DNA of 64,000 nucleotides from Mastacembelus armatus (lineage: Eukaryota > Chordata > Actinopteri > Synbranchiformes > Mastacembelidae). The stretch's first letter is position 1; every line of letters begins with the position of its first letter. The notes beneath the pieces are model-generated. The model saw nothing but the letters and a program-made list of their open reading frames with translations, was not told where the DNA came from and made no database searches. The stretch is taken from the NCBI RefSeq assembly GCF_900324485.2, contig NC_046650.1:10734828-10798827 (forward strand), written 5' to 3'. The translations under genes were made by a program, and so were the position numbers. This document shows, piece by piece, positions 10,878 to 23,037 of the stretch.

Positions 10878-11420
10878 TTAACTTGGGCTGAGGTGTCCTC
10901 AGAAAGCAGAGTTAAATTTATTCTGGAGTTTGTGCTCAGTAAATTCAGGCAGTATTTGTGCTGGGAAAACAGCACATCACTCATCCAGTGAAATGTTTTA
11001 CGACTCAGCTAACAATGCTCCAAGGGCTTACACACAGTGTGTATCATCATGCTTTAAATATGTTTTCTCAAACTTGTGTGTTTGCCCAACTGCTGCTGCA
11101 CATTAACTATTTTATTGTCAGCTTTTATACTGAAATGAGTTTTGTATCCTGAAGCAGCTCAATTGATTTAAATCATAAAGGAAACAACAACATTTCCTCA
11201 ATCATACATCACACATCATAATCACAACAGACAAAGTGTATATGACAACATATTCTGAGTTCAGAGATCACTTAGCACCACATTGACTTGGGTTAAACAA
11301 TGGTATGAACTGATGATAAAAGAATTCATCAGCTTGTTGCAGGAGTGTAGGATGTGGTAGCATCGATCACAAACCAAGATATTTGTAGTGTTGCTCCTCT
11401 AAGGTTCAGCTCAGAGGGCA
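10878..11420. repeat. spacer fused to intron 1 of gene 2
   Basis: This equals the spacer from about 5308 onward. It shows that a deletion removed exon 1, the promoter, LINE Q and the left part of the spacer in one step. The same junction recurs at about 22617. Confidence 0.8.
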
Positions 11421-12130
11421 TGATCGCATGGCACTGCAAAGAGTAGTGAAATCTGCTCAAAGGATTATTGGCTCCCAACTCCCCTCCATCCACGACACAT
11501 ATCATAAACACTGTACAAACAAAGCCAAATCCATTGTCAAGGACGCCACCCACCCAAATGATGGTCTTTTCAGCCTACTCCCATCTGGCAGGCGATACAG
11601 GAGCCTGCGCTCCCGCACCAGCAGGCTCAGGTACAGCTTCTTTCCAGAGGCTGTAGCACTGCTGAACAAAACTTCACCTCCTGTCTAGCATTTGCACTTT
11701 AAGCTATTTCTAGTAACCTGTTTACTTTTTTTTGCACTGTTACATGTTTACATTGACGGTATTGCACTGTTATCAGTTTACATTACTCCTACACTGTTTC
11801 ACCCAGGACTTGCACTGCTAACACCCCATACTATACATTATATTTATATACATATATAGATATATTATTTTTTTATATTCCATAGCCTGCCCACATACCC
11901 GGGCAATATATTGTACATATATATTAGTTACATGGAAAACCTGTATTTATTTATCTATTCACTGTACATTATTCATCTCTACTGTCTACACAACCATACC
12001 CTACCTGCACTTGGTACTTAATGCTTCTTTGCACTTCTGGTTGGATGTCCACTGCATTTCATTGGCTCTGTACCTGTACTCTGCTAAATGACAATAAAGT
12101 TGAATCTAATCTAATCTAATCTAATCTAAT
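11421..12130 (+). mobile_element. 5'-truncated LINE 3' end with AATCT tail
   Basis: The plus-strand frame 11428-11688 encodes the C-terminal tail of a non-LTR polymerase (RVVKSAQRIIG, LLPSGRRYRSLRSR, FFPEAVALLN), ending in a stop. About 440 bases of 3'UTR follow, ending in four to five AATCT repeats. It interrupts the spacer sequence GGCATGTAGAACAG, which is whole in the other units; the target duplication is at most a few bases. Its clade is not certain. Confidence 0.8.
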
Positions 12131-12928
12131 GTAGAACAGAAAGCTCACGTGTTGAGCTGATGGTGACTTCACAACAAGAGGATTTATTCTTCAACACATT
12201 CAAACATCAACTTGACTTCAGACACATTGACAAATAAACCAACCATAAAATATATTCATTTTCATCCAACACACACTCATTACTCAACCATGGGACTATC
12301 TCATTAGTGACATATTCAAACCATCAAAGTCTGTAATGTCCACTTGATTTTTAACTGTTTACTAACCTGTGACAAAGAACAGAGAAAACACGTGTTGAGC
12401 TGATGGTTACGTCACAAGATTTATTCTTCCTCTGGAGTGTTTGTTCTACTCTCTCCGCTGCGCGATGAGCGCCCTCTAGTGGTCGGTCTGTGGAACGGGC
12501 CTCAACCCATTCGACCTGCAATGGAACCAGATGAATGAATAACATGAAAAGAGAATAAGGGATTAAGAAAAACAAATAAATAATTTCCTCTGTGTTCTCT
12601 GTATTGATCAATGAACAAAATATTGAAAATGAGGATAATCTGAATTAGAGCTGTTTGTGGTATTTATATTTGTTAAATGAACTTACAGTACTAACATCAC
12701 ATCCAGAGTTATTGTTTGCTGGAGTTATTGTTTGCAGCCACAGTGGGAGACAATGTTTTAGGTGGGGCTGTGCCAAATTTACTTAGTTCAGTCACCATCC
12801 CAGTACAATTAAAGAACAACTGCAGGCCAATAACATAACTCATGGTCTTGGAAATGTTCAACAGTTCTTTAATTTCAACATTAAAATGTATGGCCATTAA
12901 ACAATATATCAACTGATATAATAAATAC

Positions 12929-13005
<77 letters not shown>

Positions 13006-13014
13006 TACTTAATG
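12131..13014. repeat. spacer and TA microsatellite, unit 2
   Basis: Same segment as 7850-8690, ending in a long TA run at 12932-12996. No gene is supported. Confidence 0.75.
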
Positions 13015-13102
13015 ACACAGGTCCATTTAATCTGTTTAGGAAATACTGCTATATAAGTTGTGTTTTTCTGTGGCCTTCGACCACTTGGGTGGCGATGCTA
13101 AC

Positions 13103-13491
13103 TCAGTCTAGCATGACTAGCTTTAATGTATTCCCATATGCTCTTGTACATTCGTGTTTCTTAAGTTTTTCAGATACATTTTTAACGTCCCTAATTCCTG
13201 TCACAGTCCATGCTGTGTCTGTTCCTCCCGTTTTAGAAAGTAAGCAAAGGAAGCAAAACACGGAGTTAGCTAGCCAAGCCCTTCTGCTGTACCAATTACG
13301 ACTGAAACCTCTCACTAAGGTTTTACCTTTTTCGCTTGTTGTTTGATTACGATGTCACGTTCACGTGGGCCAAACTCTTTAACCTGTAATTTCTCCACCA
13401 AAGTTCTTCTTTCAAATTGATTCTGAAGAACAGATTTTACTGAATTAGGAGAAAGCTGAAGTTGCGACTCTCGGGTATCAGCGTCCACCAT
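13103..13491 (-). pseudogene. hAT-type (ZMYM1-like) transposase N-terminal fragment, copy 1
   Basis: From the ATG at 13491 the frame reads MVDADTRESQLQLSPNSVKS, then LVEKLQVKEFGP, to about 13327. After a one-base frame change it continues RGFSRNWYSRRAWLANSVFC, CLLSKTGGTDTAW and LKKHE. This is the N-terminal block and TTF-type finger region of ZMYM1/hAT-like proteins of fish. The dimerisation and catalytic regions are absent. Copies with the same frame change are at 25508-25896 and 53112-53500. Confidence 0.65.
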
Positions 13492-13499
13492 TGTCAATC

Positions 13500-14710
13500 A
13501 CTGTCACCGCTCAGCTACTGATCGACGCTGCTCTGGGCGGTAAAATCGTCGCCGTTTATGCGTCAAATTAGCCGACGCTGATTGGCTGAATTTCTGTTGT
13601 TGTGTGAATATCTGAGAGCGTTGATTGGCTGAATTGAACTTTTGTCTTTTGTAAAAATATGATTAGTCAATTATTGAAAACATAATTGAGCAATTAACTG
13701 AGTAGTTGTTTGGCATTAAACTTAAACTTTCCTAATAAATCCTAAATTTCCTAAATAGATCCTAATAAAAAATAAAGTAAATGTCAGACTGCCACAACAA
13801 TGATGATCAAAAGTAAGATACTGGTTATAACGTATGTTTTTTTTTTGTTTGTTTGTTTAGTTTTTGTCTTTACGTTATTCAGCTCAGTCTGATTTTGCCG
13901 GTTATAGAAAAATGTCTTGAACATCCCGTCCAGACCCAAAGTTAAGAAACTTCAAGTCCCTCAACAACAGGCTGTATTGATGAAATACTGGAAAGTCACC
14001 ATCTTCCTGCGACAGCTGAAGGCTTCCCTTTCCCTCCCATTAATCAGGAATATGGTCACAGATCAACACCTCAGAAAGTCACTCAAATTTCATAAGACTT
14101 TGTGCCTCTGACCTGTGACCACAAGAGGGAGACTCTCCTCTGGTAGTGAGTCAGGACTCTCCACAAACCAACACACACACAAACACACAGACCATTTCTT
14201 CCTTCTTACACAGCTGAATCTGATTCCACCACTCGATATGTGACTAATACACTTACAGAGAAACATCAGTAGAATCTCTGGATGACAACTTAATCTTACT
14301 CATTTTAATGAGGTTTATATATTGAATATGTTGCGTGATGACTCATAACAATTTTGATGTAATTAGACAGAGATATAATATAATTCTTAACATTTGGGGA
14401 GACTGTTATAAAAAGACCTTTACATATGTGTTTCATTAACTGTTAGTGTGTGTTTCTGATTATTACTAATGTAACAGTCATAAAATCACTGGTTAGAATT
14501 TCAAAATAAAATGTAATATTACACTTTGCTTTTTATTATTATCACAGTTTTATTGGTTATATTGATAAAACCTTGTTTATTTTGGTCTTTTGTTGTTTCT
14601 ATTTTTATTGAGCGCCTTGTGTCGAAGCCTTTGCTGCTGTAACATGAATTTCCCTGATGTGGGACTAATAAAGGTTCATCTGATCTTTATCTCCAGTTGT
14701 CAAAGGCTTT
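13500..14710. repeat. upstream region of the transposase relic and 3' flank of gene 3
   Basis: Same segment as 8740-9955. Noncoding apart from short frames shared by all copies. The retroposon-like tail is at about 14620-14700. Confidence 0.7.
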
Positions 14711-15284
14711 TATTTGACCCCACTACAATAAGACAATGACTCAACTGGTTTAAATGCTGAAATGCTGTTTATTGAGGGACATGAAGTGATATCAAAGAGC
14801 AGGTGTTGATGAGGCTGAAAGTTCCTCCCTCAGTGATCTGTATATCCTTTTCTCTTAAGATGAAATGTTACTTCACATCATGGTGGCTCAGTTTTCTGTG
14901 GGATGTTCAATCAGAGCTGGAGGCTTTTGCTACTAATTCTCTTTTCATTTCCATTGGACTATAGAAACAGATGCTCAGACACATTCTTATTATGACTAGA
15001 GAGCATATATGAGTTGGAACGGACAATGATGTACGGTCACACTGTATATGCTGTCCCTAAACACAATAATCAATCAAGTCATCTTAACAGCACAAGATAT
15101 GGTGATCATTAAGTGAGGAAAACCTCTGCCTTCTGCTACTTCTGCTCCTCAATTTCATCATCACTTCCTGTATCCTTCATCTTCGTGGGTCTTCACTTGC
15201 CAAAAATTAATGAGGCAGTGTCCCATCCTGTAAGCCCCTACTGCTTGTTGTCCTAAAAAACTGGCCTTTTTCTGGACATATTTA

Positions 15285-15583
15285 CTAAGCCGCTATCCTC
15301 CTTGTTGTCGTCCTTGCTAGGAATATATATGACCATTTGGACAATCGAGATCTGCCGCCATCCATGTTGCTGTCATCATTCATGGCTGCCTGGTTCAGAC
15401 CCTCGTTTTCTAGATCACAACATGAGACACACACCACATGACTTGAACTATTCAGACAGACACAGACACTACATCTCATTTTGTCATATTGTTACCTTGG
15501 TCTTCTGCAGCACTGTCTTGCACAGATGCTGCACTGATCACAGCCACAAAAGCAAAGAGCAGAAACACAAGTTGGAGCTTCAT
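15285..15583 (-). CDS. secreted peptide precursor, gene 3 (subfamily A)
   Basis: Coding exons 15496-15583 and 15285-15409 give 70 residues. The propiece has ENEGLNQAAMNDDSNMD; the tail begins GGRSRLSKWSYIF and ends LARTTTRRIAA. The DNA encoding that end is the same DNA that in genes 1, 6 and 7 encodes PSKDDNKED, read in another frame after a small indel. It turns an acidic end into a basic one, and the tail has six basic and no acidic residues. Polyadenylation signal at 14768-14773. The promoter is intact, unlike gene 2, so this is a good candidate for an expressed member. It is nearly identical to gene 5 (R versus K near the end). Confidence 0.8.
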
Positions 15584-15685
15584 TTTCTGAAAGAAAACAT
15601 CAAACCTTAAACATCAGATACTCTGAGTATTTAGTTACTGATTCTTCTGGATGTGTGTACAGAGAAATAAAGATATTGGACTCAC

Positions 15686-15813
15686 CTTTAGTTTGCAGCT
15701 GTCGGTATCGATACTGTCGATGAGCTGATGCCTCAAACTTGAAGATCAGTCGTAGAGTAAGAGATTCTCTGACTTGCTGAATGACAAGTATCTGCACTTC
15801 TGACTGTATTTAT
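15686..15813 (-). promoter_or_regulatory. core promoter and noncoding exon 1 of gene 3
   Basis: ATAAATA at 15807-15813; donor AAAG|GTGAGT with exon end at 15686. The exon differs from gene 1 by one substitution (CTTGAAG for CTGGAAG on the plus strand). Confidence 0.65.
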
Positions 15814-16033
15814 GGAGTTTGGGCTGAACCCACAGGACAGAGATCAACCAATGAAAAGTTCTCACAAGTTCATTAGTCTGTGACAAACTAAGCTCCGAGG
15901 CATCTGATAGTGGGCATGTCCAATTATCATGAAGACACACTAAAGATCAACCAACCAAACATTTAAATTCAGTTATTCTAATATAATTGGCTTCTTGATA
16001 AAAGTGTTAATAGTCTGCTGACATTTTAAAAAC

Positions 16034-17968
16034 TTTCATTCATTCATTCATTCATTTATTTATTTATAGAGCACTTTTCACAAGCAACATCAGGTTGACC
16101 AAAATGCTGTACAATGCATAAAAGGCAGCTAAAAATACAACATCATAAATATATAAACAACCAAACTAGAGAGAATGATGTACTTTACAGCAGCGAGTCA
16201 TGAGTCTAAAGTAGAAAAGTAGGTTTTAAGTTTGGATTTAAAAGATGGAAGTGTGGGCATCAATCCAATCGATGCTGGTAGTGAGTTCCAAAGTTTAGGG
16301 CCTGCAACTGCAAAAGCACAGTCTCTGCTTTGTTTAAGCCTCGACCTCAGAACAGAGAGCAAACCTAGACTTCCTGATCTAAGTGTTCTGGACAGCGTGT
16401 GAAGGTGTAAGGTGTCCCAGAGATATGCTGGGGCATGACCATGTAGGGCTTTAACAACGAAGAGTTCAATTGTTAACTCAATTCTTCGGTTAATGGGAAG
16501 CCAATGTAGGGTGGATAGGACGGGTGTAATATGGTCAAACTTGCACCTGCCAGCCAACAGACTGGCAGCAGCATTTTGCACCAGCTGAAGGCGACCAATA
16601 GCACATTGGGAAATTCCAAAGTAAAGAGAGTTACAGTAGTTGAGACGAGAGGTAATGACTGCATGGATGATTATTTTGAAATTTTTAGCTGATAGAATAG
16701 GCTTGACTTTCGCAAGATGACATCGATGGTAAGAACATGGCTTAACAACAGAGCTGATCTGTTTGTCGAATTTAAGGTCTGAGTCAAACCATACGCCGAG
16801 ATTTCTGGCACATGGAATGCAGTATGGGTTCAGGTCGCCCAGATCAAAACTGCTAAGATTGTAACAGATGATGGAGGAAGAGGGAGCAGCTTTAGACATG
16901 GAGGTACAGGAAGCAGAGGTGGAGAGAGCAACCGTATGGGGTGGTGGTGGAGGGAGTAGCTGTAGAGATGTAGGTGGAAGTAGCCACATTGTCAAACCTG
17001 ATGTAATACTGGTTAAAGGTGTTGGCTCTATCCACATCACCATCCAAAGGCTGAGGGTTGTTCAGTTTGTAGCCAGTGATGGTCCTTACCCCTCTCCACA
17101 CCTCCCTGGTATTATTGTTCTCCAGCTGTTTTTCCAACTTTTTCTTGTACTCCACCTTAGCTCGCCTCAGTGTCTTTTTGAGCTCCCATTGTACACTCCT
17201 CAGTTTCTCCTTATCCCTGTCCAGTAAAGCCCTTTTTTTCTGGTTCAGGAGGTCTTTAATGTCACTGGTGATCCATGGTTTATTGTTAGGATAGCACCGT
17301 ACTGTACTGACTGGGTGTACTGTGTCTCTACAGAAATTAATGTAGTCAGTGATGATATTGACTCTCCTGTCCAAGTCACTGTCCATTTCCTGCCTCTCCA
17401 TCAGTACATCCCAGTTTGTGCTCTCAAAACAGTCTTTCAATGAATCCCTTGTCTCTACTGACCATTTCCTGAAAGACCTGGTGGTAACAGGAAGCTTCTG
17501 CACACAAGGTCTATATGTAGGCTGAATATAGACCATGTTGTGATCAGATCTACCTAGTGGTGGAAGTGGTACAGCCCTGTAGGCTTCTTTGACTTTAGCA
17601 TAGAACAGATCTAATGTCCTTTCTCCACGTGCTGGACAGTCTACATACTGTACATAGTCAGTCAGGCAGCAGGACAGAGAGACATGATTGAAATCCCCTG
17701 TAATTGCAATGAATGCCTCAGGGTGCTGGGTCTGTATCCTAGCAACGGCATCATGTATGACGTCACACGCTGTTGCAGGTGCCGCCTTCGGTGGAATGTA
17801 AACAACAATGGCGACTATATATATAAACTCCCTTGGCACATAGTATGGGCGGAAACCAACTGAGACCAGTTCAGTGTCCGGACAGCAGACCTTCTCTTTC
17901 ACAGTCACATTTCGGGGGTTACCCCATTTCTGATTAAAAAATAGGATACCTCCCCCACCTTTTGTCAT
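16034..17968 (-). mobile_element. LINE Q copy 2, L2-like, internally deleted
   Basis: Same architecture as the first copy, with a shorter minisatellite. Here the endonuclease and linker form one open frame from 17968 to 16892 (ITGDFNHVSLS, then PARGERTLDLF and GRSDHNMV, then the linker). A second frame (17043-16198) covers the RT C-terminal third (RNLGVWFDSDLKF, SRLNYCNSLYFG, TLHWLPINRR). The RT catalytic core is missing, so it cannot move by itself. Confidence 0.88.
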
Positions 17969-20063
17969 TTGTTGTGTACCTGTGTCTCAATCTGTGTGTG
18001 TGTATCTGTAGTTAAATTTGTGTGTGTGTAGTCAGATTTGTGTGTGTGCTCTATACTCAGATTTGTAAATGTGAATAAAATCTGTAAAGGTAAAAAATAC
18101 ATATTTGTGATTTTGTAAGTCTACTGAATGAGACATACCCCTTACATTTCAGTCATAGCAGTGACCCCCTTAGCTGTGCAATGTGCCTGTGGGTCCCAGG
18201 ATTTAAAGTGACTGTTCTCAAATAATAAGGGATGCTGAGCAGGTGGTATGTAGCAGGTTTTTAGAGGTTTATCACTGAACAGCTACTTGCTGTGGCCATA
18301 AACAACAGTATGTTAGTGGTCAGAGCCTCCTGAGAGGGAACCAAAACAGGAAGGTTGCTGACTACACAACAAAACACAAACATGTGGTGGAGCTGATAAT
18401 TCTCTGTAGGCTCATCACTACAAGTCTCCTCTTTGACATGACTTTGTCTTCTGATAGAAAACTATCAATTATAGCTGCTGTAACTGTGCACGTGATGAAT
18501 GCTGTACATATGTCCAGCTAAAACACTGAGGCCAAATGTCAGCATCCTTAATAGTTCATTCTCATGGAAATACAGAAGCTGCATTGTTCTTGTATTGTAG
18601 TGGACAATCACAGGAGTCAGTCCTGGTCGTACATGGACAGAGAAACATTTGGAATAAAAACATCTACGTCTGCTGCTTCTCTTAATAAGAAACATCAACA
18701 AAACTTTACCTTCTTCTTTTCAGGACATGCCTGAAGCTGAGAACAAAACTTAAACCTTTACCCAACATCTTGTCAGCTGATGTTAGTTTTAGATCTGCAG
18801 CTCTGGTACTGGATGAGCCAGGAGCTATTTTGTCACACCTGAGCTACAGGGGAATTATTCAATTATATTAAACCTTTAATATCTCATGTTACATTCACTC
18901 CACAGCTGATTATTCTATCAGTGCTCCAGTCTTCCTCCATTCATGAAATATTTTCTCTTTCCATTTGCTGATATACAGCAGTAGATATTTCACCATGTTT
19001 TTCTCACATGTTCCAATATGGCACCATAATCTCCCTATGACCATTGTGTTGACTTGTTGTAGATTGTTAAAGCCTGGCTTTAACTTGGGCTGAGGTGTCC
19101 TCAGAAAGCAGAGTTAAATTTATTCTGGAGTTTGTGCTCAGTAAATTCAGGCAGTATTTGTGCTGGGAAAACAGCACATCACTCATCCAGTGAAATGTTT
19201 TACGACTCAGCTAACAATGCTCCAAGGGCTTACACACAGTGTGTATCATCATGCTTTAAATATGTTTTCTCAATTAAACTTGTGTGTTTGCCCAACTGCT
19301 GCTGCACATTAACTATTTTATTGTCAGCTTTTATACTGAAATGAGTTTTGTATCCTGAAGCAGCTCAATTGATTTACATCATAAAGGAAACAACATTTCC
19401 TCAATCATACATCACACATCATAATCACAACAGACAAAGTGTATATGACAACATATTCTGAGTTCAGAGATCACTTAGCACCACATTGACTTGGGTTAAA
19501 CAATGGTATGAACTGATGATAACAGAATTCATCAGCTTGTTGCAGGAGTGTAGGATGTGGTAGCATCGATCACAAACCAAGATATTTGTAGTGTTGCTCC
19601 TCTAAGGTTCAGCTCAGAGGGCATGTAGAACAGAAAGCTCACGTGTTGAGCTGATGGTGACTTCACAACAAGAGGATTTATTCTTCAACACATTCAAACA
19701 TGTGATTAAATTAAACAATATGAAAGTAAAGTAAAAACTCAGATTGTCTTGGTGAAAATTAAAGGAAATCATATTGTCGAAATCAAAAACAATTATAAAA
19801 TGAAGGGAGGCACAAATAAAACTGCGTGACTGTAGGATTCAAATAACAAGTTTATATATTTAATATGTTGCTCATAACAATTTTGATGTAATTATTTTCT
19901 TAGAAATAGACAAAAAGATATAATCCCTAACAACATTTGGGGATACAGTTATAAAAAGGGCTTCACATACGTGTCTCATTAAAATCACTGATTAGAATTC
20001 CAAAATAAAATGTGTGTAATATTACTCGTTACTTTTTTTATTATTACAGTTTTATTGGTTATA
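17969..20063. repeat. intergenic spacer, unit 3, up to the Tc1 insertion
   Basis: 17969-19690 matches the unit 1 spacer with the hAT site empty (near 19490). 19690-20063 is an AT-rich segment recurring at 40860-41230 and 46055-46428. The block 18480-20063 matches 44845-46428 at a constant offset. No gene. Confidence 0.8.
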
Positions 20064-21696
20064 CAGTGGGTACGGAAAGTATTCAGACCCCTTTAAATTT
20101 TTCACTCTTTGTGTCATTGAAGCCATTTGCCAAAATCAAAAAAGTTCATTTTATTTCTCATTAATGTACACTCAGCACCCCATCTTGACAGAAAAAACCA
20201 GAAATGTAGAAATTTTTGCAAATTTATTAAAAAAGAAAAACTGAAATATCACATGGTCATAAGTATTCAGACCCTGTGCTCAGTATTGAGTAGAAGCACC
20301 CTTTTGAGCTAGTACAGCCATGAGTCTTCTTGGGAATGATGCAACAAGTTTTTCACACCTGGATTTGGGGATCCTCTGCCATTCTTCCTTGCAGATCCTC
20401 TCCAGTTCTGTCAGGTTGGATGGTGAACGTTGGTGGACAGCCATTTTCAGGTCTCTCCAGAGATGCTCAATTGGGTTTAGGTCTGGGCTCTGGCTGGGCC
20501 AGTCAAGAACGGTCACAGAGTTGTTCCGAAGCCACTCCTTTGTTATTTTAGCTGTGTGCTTAGGGTCATTGTCCTGTTGAAAGGTGAACCTTCGGCCCAG
20601 TCTGAGGTCCTGAGCACTCTGGAAGAGGTTTTCTTCCAGGATATCTCTGTACTTGGCCGCATTCATCTTTCCTTCAATTGCAACCAGTCGTCCTGTCCCT
20701 GCAGCTGAAAAACACCCCCACAACATGATGCTCCCACCACCATGTTTCACTGTAGGGATTGTATTGGGCAGGTGATGAGCAGTGCCTGGTTTTCTCCACA
20801 CATACCGCTTAGAATTAACGCCAAAAAGTTCAATCTTGGTCTCATCAGACCAGAGAATCTTATTTTTCATGGTCTGGGAGTCCTTCATGTGTTTTTTGGC
20901 AAACTCTATGCAGGCTTTCATGTGTCTTGCACTGAGGAGAGGCTTCCGTCGGGCCACTCTGCCATAAAGCCCCGACTGGTGGAGGGCTGCAGTGATAGTT
21001 GACTTTGTGGAACTTTCTCCCATCTCCCTATTGCATCTCTGGAGCTCAGCCACAGTGATCTTTGGGTTCTTCTTTACCTCTCTCACCAAGGCTCTTCTCC
21101 CACGATTGCTCAGTTTGGCTGGACGGCCAGGTCTAGGAAGAGTTCTGGTCGTCCCAAACTTTTTCCATTTGAGGATTATGGAGGCCACTGTGCTCTTAAG
21201 AACCTGGAGTGCTGCAGAAATTCTTTTGTAACCTTGGCCAGATCTGTGCCTTGCCACAATTCTGTCTCTGAGCTCCTTGGGCAGTTCCTTCGACCTCATG
21301 ATTCTCATTTGCTCTGACATGCACTGTGAGCTGTAAGGTCTTATATAGACAGGTGTGTGCCTTTCCTAATCAAGTCCAATCAGTTTAATTAAACACAGCT
21401 GGACTCCAATGAAGGAGCAGAACCATCTCAAGGAGGATCAGAAGAAATGGACAGCATGTGAGTTAAATATGAGTGTCACTGCAAAGGGTCTGAATACTTA
21501 TGACCATGTGATATTTCAGTTTTTCTTTTTTAATAAATTTGCAAAAATTTCTACATTTCTGTTTTTTTCTGTCAAGATGGGGTGCTGAGTGTACATTAAT
21601 GAGAAATAAAATGAACTTTTTTGATTTTGGCAAATGGCTGCAATGACGCAAAGAGTGAAAAATTTAAAGGGGTCTGAATACTTTCCGTACCCGCTG
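20064..21696 (-). mobile_element. full-length Tc1-like transposon, copy 1
   Basis: 1633 bases with terminal inverted repeats that start CAGTGGGTACGGAAAGTATT and end in the near-complement, between TA dinucleotides (20062-20063 and 21697-21698). The internal parts of the repeats extend over about 200 bases, with TTTAAATTTTTCACTC near each end and AAGTATTCAGACCCT nearer the gene. The transposase frame is intact. The empty site without the element is visible near 41235. Confidence 0.95.
20280..21320 (-). CDS. Tc1 family transposase (DD34E)
   Basis: 346 residues, near the usual 340. The N-terminal paired-type helix-turn-helix covers about residues 8-60, followed by a GRPR-like hook (RPGRPAKL, 63-70) and a second DNA-binding helix set. 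The catalytic triad is visible: D159 (WSDET), D250 (QQDNDPKH) and E285 (SPDLNPIEHLW), 34 residues apart for the last two. A glycine-rich box (KHGGGSIMLWG) is present. No internal stop. An ATG nine codons downstream region (MRSKE) could be the true start. The enzyme cuts and pastes its element at TA sites. It is identical in sequence to the second copy at 46645-47685, which reflects segmental duplication rather than two insertions. Confidence 0.95.
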   Translation of the reverse strand: MSEQMRIMRSKELPKELRDRIVARHRSGQGYKRISAALQVLKSTVASIILKWKKFGTTRTLPRPGRPAKLSNRGRRALVREVKKNPKITVAELQRCNREMGESSTKSTITAALHQSGLYGRVARRKPLLSARHMKACIEFAKKHMKDSQTMKNKILWSDETKIELFGVNSKRYVWRKPGTAHHLPNTIPTVKHGGGSIMLWGCFSAAGTGRLVAIEGKMNAAKYRDILEENLFQSAQDLRLGRRFTFQQDNDPKHTAKITKEWLRNNSVTVLDWPSQSPDLNPIEHLWRDLKMAVHQRSPSNLTELERICKEEWQRIPKSRCEKLVASFPRRLMAVLAQKGASTQY

Positions 21697-22233
21697 TATA
21701 TACTACAATAAGACAATGACTCAACTGGTTGAAATGCTGAAATGCTGTTTATTGTGGGACATGAAGTGATATCAAAGAGCAGGTGTTGATGAGGCTGAAA
21801 GTTCCTCCCTCAGTGATCTGTATATCCTTTTCTCTTAAGATGAAATGTTACTTCACATCATGGTGGCTCAGTTTTCTGTGGGATGTTCAATCAGAGCTGG
21901 AGGCTTTTGCTACTAATTCTCTTTTCATTTCCATTGGACTATAGAAACAGATGCTCAGACACATTCTTATTATGACTAGAGAGCATATATGAGTTGGAAC
22001 GGACAATGATGTACGGTCACACTGTATATGCTGTCCCTAAACACAATAATCAATCAAGTCATCTTAACAGCACAAGATATGGTGATCATTAAGTGAGGAA
22101 AACCTCTGCCTTCTGCTACTTCTGCTCCTCAATTTCATCCTCACGTCCTGTATCCTTCATCTTCGTGGGTCTTCACTTGCCAAAAATTAATGAGGCAGTG
22201 TCCTATCCTGTAAGCCCCTACTGCTTGTTGTCC

Positions 22234-22523
22234 TTAAAAACTGGCCTTTTTCCTTGGTGGGAATATATATGACCATTTGGACATTCGAATAGTGCGGCTA
22301 TCCACGTTGCTGTTGTCATTCATGGCTGCCTGGTTCAGACCCTCATCTTCTAGATCACAACATGAGACACACACCACATGACTTGAACTATTCAGACAGA
22401 CACAGACACTACATCTCATTTTGTCATATTGTTACCTTGGTCTTCTGCAGCACTGTCTTGCACAGATGCTGCACTGATCACAGCCACAAAAGCAAAGAGC
22501 AGAAACACAAGTTGGAGCTTCAT
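22234..22523 (-). CDS. secreted peptide precursor, gene 4 (subfamily A, promoterless)
   Basis: Coding exons 22436-22523 and 22234-22349 give 67 residues identical to gene 2, with the cationic tail RTIRMSKWSYIFPPRKKASF. Polyadenylation signal at 21748-21753, only about 50 bases from the Tc1 end, so the transcript stops just short of the transposon. Intron 1 is cut at about 22616 by the same junction as gene 2, so the promoter and exon 1 are absent. The 3' flank with Tc1 is shared with gene 8, which nevertheless carries a subfamily B exon 3. Confidence 0.7.
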
Positions 22524-22616
22524 TTTCTGAAAGAAAACATCAAACCTTAAACATCAGATACTCTGAGTATTTAGTTACTGATTCTTCTGGATGTGTGTAC
22601 AGAGAAATAAAGATAT

Positions 22617-23037
22617 TTAACTTGGGCTGAGGTGTCCTCAGAAAGCAGAGTTAAATTTATTCTGGAGTTTGTGCTCAGTAAATTCAGGCAGTATTTGTGC
22701 TGGGAAAACAGCACATCACTCATCCAGTGAAATGTTTTACGACTCAGCTAACAATGCTCCAAGGGCTTACACACAGTGTGTATCATCATGCTTTAAATAT
22801 GTTTTCTCAAACTTGTGTGTTTGCCCAACTGCTGCTGCACATTAACTATTTTATTGTCAGCTTTTATACTGAAATGAGTTTTGTATCCTGAAGCAGCTCA
22901 ATTGATTTAAATCATAAAGGAAACAACAACATTTCCTCAATCATACATCACACATCATAATCACAACAGACAAAGTGTATATGACAACATATTCTGAGTT
23001 CAGAGATCACTTAGCACCACATTGACTTGGGTTAAAC
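22617..23037. repeat. spacer fused to intron 1 of gene 4
   Basis: Same as 10878-11300, ending at the hAT target site GGTTAAAC (23030-23037). Confidence 0.8.

Noticed and set aside
20320-21231. Several plus-strand frames over the Tc1 element
   Set aside because: They are antisense shadows of the transposase gene.
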